Origin: Mesostigma viride
Taxonomy: Eukaryota > Streptophyta > Mesostigmatophyceae > Mesostigmatales > Mesostigmataceae
Reading direction: 5' to 3'
Length of the DNA: 64,000 nucleotides
Assembly: GCA_009746045.1 (NCBI GenBank)
Contig: RPFO01000156.1
Span: forward strand, 2,083,345 to 2,147,344
Shown: one piece after another, positions 11,101 through 22,300 of the stretch
How the letters are laid out: each line of letters begins with the position of its first letter
Numbering within the stretch: position 1 is the first letter of the stretch
The notes under the pieces: generated by a model
Seen by the model: only the letters and a program-made list of their open reading frames with translations
What the model was told of the DNA's origin: nothing
Databases searched by the model: none
Program-made: the position numbers and the translations under genes

Positions 11101-14100
11101 CATTCACTCTATCATTGTTGTCTCCTTGATACCCTCGCTCCTCGCTCCCCAGCTCGCCTCTGCGTGACACAAGCCGACGCACCACATTGTTTACGGATGG
11201 CAGAACAACACGCGTGTGCATGCACCGCATGACACGAGCACACGCGCCCACCACAGGCATACCTGTAGCCCGCCAGCGATGCCATCCATACCAGCAGTAG
11301 TTAGTGAACCCTGAAATAAGTGCTAGTGCATACATTACTGATATTACTTCACTAGCGATGCCTATCCATACCCTGCTGGCTGCGGCTTCTGGCGCAGATC
11401 GCCTTCGGTGTACAGAGTCTTTAGCACACCGAGAGTTAGGGTTTAGGGTTTAGGGTTTAGGGTTTAGGGTTTACACAAATAGTGCACAATTAGTTATTGG
11501 TGATTATTAGCGCAGCAGCAAGCCCGCGACCTACCAGTACGCCGCCGGCCGCCGCTTCCAGCACAGTCTGCATTCGATACAACCAAGTCTTGGATACATA
11601 TGGCAGTAAATACAGATTTACTATCACTGCCGCCATCTACCAGTACCCCGCCAGCCACCGCTTCCATCTCCCATCCCACCCCGTATTCCACAATACGCTG
11701 CGCGAAATAGGATGCTAATTGTGCTGCAGCCAGCGCGGCCTACCAGTACCCCGCCGGCCGCCGCTTCCATCGCAGGCCCAGCGTCTGCGCCACGCTGGAG
11801 AACCCGCCCGCAAACTGGGCAGGGGGGGCGGGTGCATGGTGGGCGAACCATGAAGGCAAGAAATAAACAATGGATAAATAAATGAACGCAAATGAATGAT
11901 ACATATTAGTAGAACAAGTTATGCATGTTGCCAGTGCCAGCACACCATACGTGCTGGCAACGAGCAATGTAATGAGCATGGGTGCTACCGTGCATGGTAG
12001 GCAGGTCACACCACGGATGCCATCACATGATGCCACGGCCGCTGCATGATCCACACTGATTAGTACTACGGAAGTGCTAGTCTACTAAGCACGTTATTTC
12101 TTTAAGCGCGTCTCTCACCTCGGCCCAAGGCCTGAACAAAATGAACTTCTCCATCTCAGTGAAAATCAAGTCATTACCCCACACGATTCTCATCCTCACG
12201 ACCTCATCCCCACCGACATAACACTCAAGGAAAGCAAACAAGGTCCCTATCTCCCATCCCCATCCTACGTCCCACCGACATAACACTCAAGGAAAGCAAA
12301 CAAGGTCCCTATCTCGACAGCCATGCTAACATCAAGCATTCATATCAAATAGCTACAGCCCCACCGTATTTTGAACGGCTATTTATTAGAAATAGCTACA
12401 GCCCCACCCTATTTTGAACGGCTATTTATTAGAAATAGCTACAGCCCCACCGTATTTTGAACGGCTTTTTATTAGAAATAGCTACAGCCCCACCCTATTT
12501 TGAACGGCTATTTATTAGAAATAGCTACAGCCCACCCTATTTTGAACGGCTATTGATTAGAAATAGCTTCAGCCCCAAGTCCCAACACACCTTGATCATC
12601 TTAACCAGCTCGTATTTCCCGGCCGCCTGCAGCTCGGCCTCCGTGGGCATGAGCGGTGCCGCTTGCTGCGGGCGCCACCCTGGACGCTCCCTCACACCCG
12701 AGGCCCCCCGTGTGGCCCTGCCCCCATGCAGCTGGCCACCTGGCGTGCCACTCTCACGCCCCTCCCAGCCCAACCCACATCCGTACCTCCCGTCCCAGCC
12801 CATCTCGTGGCCCTCGCGTTCGTGTCTCTCCCCATTCTCTTGCCCGTCACGCTGCGAGCAGAAGGTCATCAGCTCCTCATTCAGCACCGTCATCGTCGCC
12901 TTCCAGTCCGCCATCTCCAGCAGGCCCTCGGGCGGCTGGTACAAAAATAAAAAACGATAAATATAAAAATAAAATTGATCGCGGAAGCATGCCACGACTG
13001 ACCCAGAGTTAGTGCCTTTCCGTCGGCCATCTCTCGTGGGCCCTCCCGCGGCTGTTGGTAGGGAAATCAGACTGCCAATAGACTAGAATAGATACGAGTG
13101 CTAGGTATAAGCCATCTCAAACAATTCACCTGGGCAACATCCCTCCTCCATATCTCAGAGACCCTCATTCGGCTGGCAATGATAAGAGAAAGGTGCTACC
13201 AAGAACCCTTCCACCATAAACCCTCCAAAAGAGAATCAATATCAATGTCGGTGTATAGCAGACCCTCTAAAGAAGGATGGGTTGATGAGCGCGCCATGAG
13301 CAAACCCTCTAACGGGTATCCGTGCCGAACAACAGTCATGTCTGACAGGCCCACCCATGGCTGCCAATAACGTTGATAGGGAAGACTAGGAGAAGAATAC
13401 ACACAAACAGAAGCATACTAGAGGAATAGAGGAGGTTAGAAGAAGAATACACACAAACAGAAGCATACTAGAGGAATAGGGGAGGTTAGAAGAAGAATAG
13501 AGGAGACCACCGCCAGAGCCTAGAAAGGAAGACTCGGAGAAGTAGAGAAGAACAGAAGAAGCACAGAGGAGGCACGGAAGATGAACTCGCAGACGAGCAA
13601 GGGAGCCCTCTAACAGCTGCAAGTACCAAACAAACGGCCACCTCTAACACCCGCTGCACTCTTATGGACGGCCATCTCTCTCACCCACCGCACCCAATGA
13701 ACCACTCACCAAGATGTGCAGGCATCGGGCTGATACGTCCACCAAAGGGACAATATCCGCGACCAGGGGCACCAGAATTGTCCGATCCAAGCAGGACGCC
13801 AGACCATGGGGCTCCATCACCCCATGCCCCTGCCCCTGCCCCTGCCCCACGGTGCCCACGGCATCCCCCCCCATGCCCTCCTCCGCCCTCGCCCCGCCAT
13901 TCCCCTGTGCCCCCACGTGCGGTGGCGGTTGCCCCCCCGGCCGGCTTCCCCTGCCGCGTGTGGTAGAGGCCAACGCGGATGCCGAAGGCTTCCTCTCGGT
14001 CCCTGGGAGCGCCCCCTGGGAGTGTGACAGCTGCCCTCCCGGGACCGTTGTCCCTCCCTGCTGGACCGGGAGCCCCTGCCGCCCGCCCCCGCTCGCGACA

Positions 14101-14858
14101 AGGGGATTGCCTTGCCAGCCCGACGCGTGGATCCCCAGCAGGCACACCTCGACCAATGGCGACGCGCCCTCGATGTCGACTATATCGATCACTGTACCGA
14201 TCTCCTCGCCGCTGCTCTGGAGGATCACACGCCAGCCCCGTAGGGACTCGGGGGGGGTGTCGGGCGGCAGGATTAGGGGCTGGGCAGGGGGAGGGAGTGG
14301 CTGGGCATCGGAAACGGGAGGCTGGCCGTCCGAAACGGGAGGCTCGGCGAGGAAATCCTCATCGACAAGTGATGAGGATGATGATGATGTTGAGGAGTAG
14401 TAGGCATAGGAAACATCAGACGCGGTGCTGGGTATGGCGCCCGATTTGGTGGTGGACCGATGGCGAGAGGAGGGAGCCTCCGCGGCGCCAGAAGTGCCGG
14501 TGGAGCGATGGCGAGAAGGAGGGGCATCCGCGGCGGAATCGTTGACGGCTCCAGAAGTGGCGGTGGATCGGTGGCAGCTGTGCGCGCTCACCGCTGTGCT
14601 GGCGCGGTTGCGAGTGCTGACTTGCTGTGTCAAAGGCTGGAAAGGTGAGCAATCGGAAGCGATTGCGGGGTGAGAGGTGATCCCGATACGGACGAACTGG
14701 GAGTCATCGTGGCCGCCACCAGGTCCAGAAATGAGGAAGCTTTTTGAATATTCGGCCAATGCTTTGTGGTTTGGCTTATTTAGTTTCTTGCTTGTAGTGC
14801 CTTTTGACTTGGTGGGCCAGGCCGCAATATTGTAAGCGCAATGGCAGCGTGACGCCAT
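5104..14858 (-). CDS. Putative plastid protein: RimM-like PRC barrel + WW + four MPT/HGG repeats (9 exons)
   Basis: Exons in mRNA order: 14858-13710, 12935-12591, 11814-11744, 10928-10865, 10512-10102, 8921-8794, 7515-7357 (5' edge uncertain), 6477-6304, 5229-5104 (TGA stop), about 870 residues. The start MASRCHCAYNIAAW followed by a Lys/Ser-rich stretch looks like a plastid transit peptide. Residues 207-242 (GWRVILQSSGEEIGTVIDIV) and 358-390 (RTILVPLVADIVPLVDVSA, then PPEGLLEM across the exon 1/2 junction) make a PRC barrel like the C-terminal half of RimM, split by a Gly/Pro-rich insert. A WW-like domain lies near 566-593 (W..RRPPTGEKYFFN...W). Four repeats follow the pattern 'xPT..EL..aGr.dL..a...HGG...va..LGL'. 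All junctions agree in phase except exon 6 to 7. I do not recognise a named orthologue; the repeats recall motifs in plant plastid proteins, so a plastid RNA or starch role is only a guess. Confidence 0.72.
5831..6246 (-). repeat. Three echoes of the exon-8 edge in intron 8 of the repeat-protein gene
   Basis: The exon-8 end on the minus strand reads GACCTGCGCTATGCGGTCAA, then G|GTAGGC at 6304/6303. Degraded copies occur at about 6215-6246 (GACCTGCACGATGCGGTCAA), 6041-6072 (CTGAACTATGCAGTCAAAGA) and 5831-5866 (CATAATGGAGTCAAGATAGG). The copy nearest the exon is the best preserved. Confidence 0.75.
7976..8030. repeat. Poly-G/purine run (C-rich on the gene's sense strand)
   Basis: Runs of 4-9 G broken by single A's form a potential G-quadruplex on the plus strand. 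On the sense strand of the minus-strand gene this is a long C/T tract inside intron 6, upstream of exon 7. Confidence 0.8.
8510..8722 (-). repeat. Four echoes of the exon-6 edge in intron 6 of the repeat-protein gene
   Basis: The real edge at 8794/8793 reads GTGATGAAGGCCGAGGCCAT|GTAAG on the minus strand. Copies containing ATGAAGGCCGAGGC or a close variant occur near 8692-8722, 8634-8660, 8572-8600 and 8510-8545. They are spaced about 60-100 bp, and two share the same intervening sequence (GTGATGTGTGATTAGGAGTA). Confidence 0.8.
9600..10045. repeat. Minisatellite, about 60-bp unit, about 7 copies
   Basis: Tandem units share TATGGCCGTACATGCTGGCT followed by AATTGATTTCTCTAATCC and an AT-rich spacer of variable length. 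The array lies inside intron 5 of the minus-strand gene. The unit does not resemble the neighbouring exon edges. Confidence 0.85.
10575..10815. repeat. Minisatellite, about 42-bp unit, 5-6 copies
   Basis: Units contain GAGGTGCAAAGGGAGATGTG then TAAGCAA-AGATAAGAAACTC. The array sits in intron 4 of the minus-strand gene, beginning about 60 bp beyond the exon-5 acceptor. Confidence 0.85.
11356..11675 (-). repeat. Echoes of the exon-3 edge in intron 3 of the repeat-protein gene
   Basis: The exon-3 end reads AGCGGCGGCCGGCGGGGTAC then TG|GTAGGC (11744/11743). Copies lie at about 11634-11675 (AGCGGTGGCTGGCGGGGTAC), 11522-11560 (AGCGGCGGCCGGCGGCGTAC) and 11356-11396 (AGCCGCAGCCAGCAGGGTAT). All three keep a G(G)TAG-like donor or a near match. 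Confidence 0.78.
11435..11473. repeat. Interstitial telomeric repeat (TTTAGGG)5
   Basis: Five tandem copies of the plant-type telomere heptamer (reading GTTAGGG then GTTTAGG repeats on the plus strand) lie in intron 3 of the minus-strand gene. They are flanked by unique sequence, so this is not a chromosome end. Confidence 0.9.
12226..12310. repeat. Short direct repeat, two copies
   Basis: The block CACCGACATAACACTCAAGG, continuing AAAGCAAACAAGGTCCCTAT, occurs twice about 55 bp apart within intron 2 of the minus-strand gene. Confidence 0.8.
12344..12575. repeat. Minisatellite, about 42-bp unit, 5-6 copies, abutting a donor site
   Basis: The units share AAATAGCTACAGCCCCACCC and TATTTTGAACGGCTATTTAT. 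The array begins about 15 bp inside intron 2 from the exon-2 donor at 12590 (minus strand). Confidence 0.88.
13386..13500. repeat. Direct repeat, about 47-bp unit, 2+ copies
   Basis: AGAAGAATACACACAAACAG plus GAAGCATACTAGAGGAATAG occurs twice in tandem, followed by a partial third copy. It lies in intron 1 of the minus-strand gene. Confidence 0.8.
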
Positions 14859-16356
14859 GGCCCCTGAGCGAGTACCGGCGCCCAGGCACCTGGGCACTTA
14901 GCTCCGCACGTAGTTGATTGGAAAGTAGTTCAGTGACCTTACGATGACAGGATATCAAACGGATTGGTGGGACCGTTTATCTGAGTGCCCGCACTCCAGC
15001 TGTTTGCCTTGCATTTTCAATGATTTTATTCGTCGCTGCATGGGCGGCACAAGCAGGACGGGCACGCGAAGCGCAACCGGTTTAACTGTCAACACAAGCT
15101 CCCGCCCAGGGCACGTTGCTGTCATCTGCAGCAAACCCGTGGTGGATGATGGACATGTGACTCGCACGAGAGCAGCAAGCGCATTGATAGCTGGTAATAT
15201 ACTGTTCGACAGGTAAGCTGCTTGCATGTGCACTCCTAACAGTACGAATGAACATGTGGAACGTTTCCAACGAGTTTACTATGTGGCATTCTGGTTATGG
15301 GTTCGCCATCGGCGCGGTATGACTGAAAAGAAGCGCAAACATAAGAAATTATATATGGAACGACAGCTATCGCCCTATCCGAGTACATCAACTCAGAAAC
15401 TGTGCCAATTGGAAAGTATCGAAACTTGAGGTCATACCTGCAGACACGAGCAAGCACGTTACTGCTGTTATTTCCTCGAAGCGTCATCCCGCAGCTCCCT
15501 GGGCAATCACGTCTGATGATCACGCCCTCCTGGATATATAAATTCAATTTCAAATACATAATTGAAGTTTTTTAGTATCTCTTGTTGTCGCCTCACCATG
15601 GCTCATTTCCCCCCTCAGGTTCTTGCGAGTTAACGTTGATGTCAGCAATCGTTGCGGCTGCTGCATGGATTTCCCAAGTAATTGCCCCTTTTCTGTCCTT
15701 GCAAAGATATCTCGGATGATTCTTCGATTGATTTGCTGATGCCTGGTACGTACAAGTGGCGCGTAACTCGCATCTTGATGTTGTTCTTGTTGCCGCCCAC
15801 GCCGCACATTAGCATTGGGCAGCAGAGATTTGGAAATGCGGGCTTGAATACGAGCGCGCTACAGTAGCGAATGCTAAAAAGTTACTAAAAAAGAAACTCA
15901 GAATCCTCCGTGAAACATTCCGCTGCGCCCAGGTTACTGAAGTTCCCGGTGCAGGCAGGGTGCAGGGGGGTAAATTTGGCGAGCCGAAGCGGGGACAAAG
16001 ACGGCGCGCCGCCGCTGGATGTTGAGTTGAGTTTATTCCCGCGCCGCTCATGGATGTGCGCAGTCCTGCGCAGTCCCACGGCAATACATCGGCGAGTCCT
16101 ACGGCATGATACTGTACGGATACGGGCATGAGCGGAAGCTGGTCCCGGCTACGGCGCCGGTGCGCGGTGGCGAAGGCGGTCGACAGCACACGGCCACGGT
16201 GCTGAGCTTGCATGGCATGCCAGTTAAACACGGGCGGCGAGGCAGTGGGCGCACACACGCAGCAGTCGGGCAGGAAAATAGGTGGCCCGTGCACTATATT
16301 TTAACGTCCGCAGCTATGTCCATGGCCGTGTAGTGGTGTAGAACGCCGTCGTTAAG
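14859..16356. promoter_or_regulatory. Divergent intergenic region between the repeat-protein gene and WDR43
   Basis: A 1498-bp spacer separates the two start codons and must carry both promoters. Open frames inside it show no recognisable family and appear to be chance. No mobile element was recognised. Confidence 0.5.
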
Positions 16357-19300
16357 ATGGAGGTTTCTGTTTTGAAGGGAGTTTTATCTAGTTTTAATGA
16401 AACAGGGTCGCTGTTCGCCCTCTCGACTGGTGATGGACGGGTGAAGGTACGTAGTGTCGATCAGGCGTTGATGCTGTCACCAATATTTGCTCACTTGGTC
16501 TGTTTGCTACTAGAAGTTGCAGTTACCCCTTCCGCCTGCTCTACTTTGTTCATGGCGCCTATCTTTTATTAGGGTATGTTCGACGCCGAGGCAACGATTT
16601 GCCAAGAGGCGGTAGCATTGCATTGCGCGTCGTTAACTAACGTGGTGACCGTAGATGCCCTGCATGGGTTGCATACGGTCGTCAAGTATCACATAGCAAT
16701 CCTGCAGCTGTAATTGTTGACCTTGGCGATTTGGGGGCGACGGGAATGGTGTACTCGATGAATGTCAGCTGTTGCTATAAGTGTGCACCCGCCAGTTTAG
16801 TGTACATGCGCAATGCTATCTGTCGATGACAGGGGCGCTTGGTCGTTGGGGTTGAATACATCTTAGACAATGCGCTTGAGCGCTGTGGTCACTGATGGCA
16901 ACCTTACGACCGTATTGTTTGCTTTTTTGCAAATTGCCCCGCGCGCCCATTCCAGGTATTCAATGTGTCTTCCGGGCAGCTGAAATGTCAGTTCGACGGA
17001 GGCGCGGCGCCTGCGGATGGCGCCGCCATGGATGACGACAAGGGTCATCTGGATGTGCAGTACACATGCATGACATGGGCGGTGGCAGCGTCCCAAGCAA
17101 AGAGAAAGGTTAGACACCGCCATTCCTTTTTTTGTGTGTGTTATAAATTGCTTGGATTGTCTTCTTCCGTTCTAATTATGCACCCATATACTGCTCCCAC
17201 ACTTCCCTCTTTATTCTGTGATGGTCGATTATGCTGGTTGTAGTTTGAAGCAACATGTAAGTTTCTGTCCAATCACAGGCCTCGTTGGCCGGGTTGCTGG
17301 TTTGGCTTGCTGCACAGCCCCCTCCGACTTCATAGCACACGCACGTGATTTATTTATGGCACACGCACGTGATTTATTTATAGCACACGCACCTTTACGT
17401 GTCCTACTGGCCTCTGGGCCAGCGCGCAAGGAGATGTACCAGGGGACTTTTGCTTAGGCAACTGCGGTAGTAGTACTCGTGGGATAATTGTGTTGTAATA
17501 ACACAATGTCGCACAAGCTTGTTGCTTATTAGTCACACTTGTGTTCGCACTAGTGTGATGGCCACCCTGGCTGCTTCTTGTAAAACGATATCGTGGCCAC
17601 ACCATGTGAAACAAATGCCCAATTTTGGCCAAATAACCCATTGACCCCTTGACCTAATCACCCAATACGGACGACGTAGTAACCCAATATCCATGACCTG
17701 ATATCCCAATAGTCATCACCTAATAACTTAATATCCATGACCTAACAATCCAATAATCATGACACAACGTCATGCATGGTTTGCGCGCAGGTGGCGGACA
17801 AGTCCCTGGCCCTCATCCTGGGCATGGCGTCGGGGGAGGTTGCCGCGTGGGACACGCAGGTGGACGAGATCTCCTGGAGGGAGGTGGCCAGCCAGACAGG
17901 GTACGTGATGACCCTTGCCAGGCAGGGCGCGTGTAATGGTCCCGTTTAGTAGTTTGCCATGATCAAATCCTAGTCTATTCAGGTAAGAAACAGTACACAC
18001 CTACCTATTTGTTATCCTTGGGGCGTGTAATGGTCCCGTTTAGTAGTTTGCCATGATCAAATCCTAGTCTATTCAGGTAAATACAGTACACACCTACCTA
18101 TATGTTATCCTTGGGGCGTGTAATGGTCCCGTTTAGTAGTTTGCCATGATCAAATCCTAGTCTATTCAGGTAAGAAACAGCACACACCTACCTATTTGTT
18201 ATCCTTGTGGCAATGAATGTGTTATCTACCTCGTGGTACTGTTTGAACACCGCCTGTTTGAATACACTAGACACGGACTACGTCACCAGCCCCCACATGG
18301 CCATAGACTTACATCGCCAACTCCATTCCTCTGCGACATGGATATTGACATGGGTGCCAGTGAGCAGTGGTGTCATGGAAAGACTGTGTGTGCGACAACG
18401 GCGCCGTGGAAAGGCTCATTGGCCCCTTACATAAGACCCGAAACCACTGAATGTGAGTTGTTTACTTACCCCGTCCCCCCCCTTTGCCAATAGTCGGGCT
18501 CCCCTCCTTCCTTCCATCCGCATCCGCCTCCTACCCATCCTCTAGCTTATCCTCCACCCTTTCTCAGCTGCTCGCCCACCTGATCACAATGCCTCTTTGT
18601 CCACCACCACCTGCCGCTTCCCCCCCCCCCCCTTGCGTCCCCCACTGGCCGTGCTTCCCTTCACCCACCCACACCATCGCCCACTGGCCGCTACTCTAAG
18701 GGTCACCCCGTTGCCGTAGCTTTTGTCCCTGCTACCTATTGCCCTCGCTATTGCCCCTGACCACCCTCCTGCTTCCGCTCGCTGCCAGTGATGTCACCGC
18801 TGCTTCCAATCTCACCCCCATGCCCCTTCGCTTCCCCTTGTCCACCCACCTTTGCGTATCCCTCCCCCCCCCCCCTTGCTGCCTTCCCCCCCCCGGTCTG
18901 CCAGCGCCGTCACTGCGCTGGTCTCGTCCGCACGCTCCGCATCAGTGTTCAGTGGGGACGGCGGCGGTGACGTGTGCGAGTGGGCGGCGGCGACAGGCCA
19001 GCGGCTGCGGAGCTTCTCGGCGGGGAAGCACGCAATTTCAGGGCTCGCGCTCTCCCGTGGTATGTGCCTGTTGAATGTTATATATATTTACTATAGAAAT
19101 ATATATACTACATAGATATGTATACCTACCATATATACTAGTATCTCTCTAGGTTGTCTTCTTGATACTAGTATAGTAGCAGTATATATTATTATGTAGC
19201 AGTATATATTACTATATATAGCAGTATATATTGTAGTATAGAGTAGCATATATATATATCAATCTCCACTCAACCGTCATCGCGCAAGAATGGCTCCCCG

Positions 19301-22300
19301 AGACCTCGCATCGCTCCTATCACTCAATAGGGATTATACATGTATAGCGCGTCCTGCGGTCTTAGACACTATCATCGTGTGGCTGCTTGGCCTTGCTCAC
19401 CCGCGATATATGCGCTCCGTCCCAGATGAAGACGCTGCTTTCTCATTCATTCATATCCGTAGGAGGGCAGCGGGTGAGCATGGTTGCAAACCCTAAGCCC
19501 TAAACATGGGCAGTGGGGGCTCGGGCCGCACCGATCCGCGATTATGTGTGTTTAGGGCATTCATTTGGGAGGCAGGTGGGCCCGGCTCACCTGGCAAATT
19601 GCTGGTAAGGCCCATGTTGGCTCCCAGCCAAATGAATTGATGGTTCACGGCGCTGGGGTGCTATGCACAGACGGAATGGGACGGGGGGTTGCCCCAATGG
19701 ATGGGGTGTGGACCCCCTGATCGGTTTCGCGCCGTCGCATATTCCGCGCTGTGGCATAAATATAGTGGCATCGTTTTCCCTGCATGGTTGTTCTGTGTAC
19801 CTTTGGCCCGCATGGCGGCTGCGTCCCTCACCTCCTGATGTGTGCCGCATACACCCCTCGCATTGTTAATTTTACTAAATAATTATGAGGCTGGGCGTCG
19901 ACCACCTGCAAACGATACCTAAAACAAAAGATTTTCAATTACTTAATTCCCAAGTGTACTCCCCTGTTGGTTTTCTAGCTACCAAACAAACAATGTGTAA
20001 ATAACAATTCTTTGACTGCCAAAAGCGCTTCTTTCGCAGTAAAAAACAAAGAAAGTTACATCTCTGGCTGACAAAGGTGCTTTTGCTGGCGGTAACAGCA
20101 GTCCACCCGGCTGGGTTATACCAAACAAATCAAGAATGATTAAATTGTGCAGCCAGTTCAACGGTTGTTCGTCAACCAAACTAGCTAACTAATGATTAAA
20201 TAATTGGACGGGCACAGTTGCACTTGCAACCAATCAAACGCTATTGTCTGATTCCGAAGAGCCTTTTGGCTCAACCGAATCAAAATTAACAATGCTGAGG
20301 GTGTATGTGTAAGCCCATATTTGTAATATATTCGCATGTGTATTCTTTTTTCCGTCAACCGTCACGCTGCGTCCCGCGCCTCCTCATGTGCGCCTCATGT
20401 GTCACATATTTGCATTTGTAACGTGTTAATGTCTTTTCTTCCCCGTCAACCATGATGCTGTGTTCAGTGGCTTGTGGGTTATCTAAAAACAGTTCAACTC
20501 ATCCTATTTTGTCACTTATTATTCTGTCTTCGTCTCTTCATGGTGTGTGCATGCCCCGCACTCACCCCCTGTCGCGTCATCTTACTAATTTACTATCGCC
20601 ACGTCCTTGTCTTTGGTCTATTGTCACCGCGTGACCAGTGGGCGGTGCCGGCGCGGGTGGCTCAGATGGCCTGCTGGTCGCCGGCACAGGGATCGCGCTC
20701 TACGACCTGGCCAGCGAGAAGCGCGTCTGCAAGTTCACGGGGCACACGGTGAGGGGGTTGCTCATGGCTTTTCCCCTTTTGAAGCACTGATAGAGACTCT
20801 GATAACAAAATCGATGTTGCAGCATTGGCACGTTCACGGGGCACATGGTGAGGGATGTTACCCATGGCTGTAGGTGGCACTGATGATGGTCTCCCATGAC
20901 TTGGCAGCAGTAGTTGTGGATACGTTGGAAGCAACAGGTTCGGATATGTTGGCAGCAATAGCTATTACACCTGCAAGGCCTTTCAGAACGATGGTAGTGA
21001 TCGTCGCTTGTGTCGCATCGTGATCGCAGGCATGAGCACGCCATGCTCGTTCGCTCAACTTCACCTAGCTTGGTTCGCGCGAAATGAATCAAGCCTTGGG
21101 CTTCCGAAACTCCCTCCAGTTCTTCCCATCTGTCGGATCACCATGCCCGGTGATCCGACAGCTTGCACATACACACACCGGTCTCCCCACCATGCTAACG
21201 CCGCCACCATTGGCCAGCTCAAACAACTTCTAACAACTCCCCCCCGTCATCGACCAACCATTCCCTCGCCACCCATGTGACATCAAACCCGGGATCCAAA
21301 CACGTCGCACCCAACAGCTGCCCGTTGTTGGGCTTGCCTGCGCCCCAGGGGCCCCCTTTGCCGTCTCCGTCGCCGAGGGAGAGCGACAAGCCGCCGTGTG
21401 GGACACCGCCGCTGCCCAAGCCGAGGCAGCCGAGGATGCCGACGCCGAGGGGCAAGCCGCCAAGCCAGGCGCCAGCGGCAAGAAAGCCGGCGCCAAGGTC
21501 AAGAGCAAGAAGAAGAAGGCAGAGGCGGCGGCAGTGCTGTCGTTGACGGATGCAGCGGTGGCAGTCGCGGTGGGCCCTGCGGTGACAGGTGGCGGTTTTA
21601 CGGTGACGGCGCTCTCGGAGCGCGGCGAGGCGTTTGTGTGGCGTTGCGATGAGAATGGGGTGGCCGAGCGGGCGGACGCACCATGCACGATCCGGTGAGG
21701 GCGCCTGTGGGTTCTTTATGTGTTGTGGTTAACTAGTTGTTATGGTCATCTATGTGTTGTGGTTTTCAATGTGTTGTGGTTATGTATTTATTGTGATTTT
21801 CGATGACTGTGTGGGGTGCATCGTCCGCCCTGTACGACTGGGTGGGATTGGTGGTATATTCCCTGTTGTTGTTGCTCAATACCAGAAGCCATTTCGGTTC
21901 ATTTGTAGTGGCTATAAGTGCCTAGTCGTTTGCTAGAGTCTATCTGGGTACCAGCAACGTAAGTCTTATAATAATAATAATTTAGGATTGGCCTTGCGAA
22001 GCTTTGTAGTCCCTCTTTTATTAGCCTCTTCAAATATAGATTGCCTTGCGATGCGGTCGTTTTCCCTCATCTATTAGGCTCTTGAAATAGGGATTGCCCT
22101 GCGAACTTGTTGCCGCCGTCTTCTTCCCTTGCGTGTCAGCCCTTGGAAGGAAATACGGGGGATGCACGTTCCCTGAACATCCGACACATGTATACATCTT
22201 TCAGGGTAGATGAGCGAAACAACCTATTGAAGTCTATCACTTGCTAGTCCCCTTCGTGTGATGACTTTTTTGGGTGCCTGTCCATATCTCACATGTCTTG

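Noticed and set aside
13662-13709. Extension of repeat-protein exon 1 to the end of its open frame
   Set aside because: A strong donor (TTG|GTGAGT at 13710/13709) and perfect continuation of the barrel as PPEGLLEM in exon 2 show that the exon ends earlier.
15809-16294. 161-codon minus-strand frame in the divergent spacer
   Set aside because: No recognisable domain and no splice or repeat support, and it lies where the two promoters should be.
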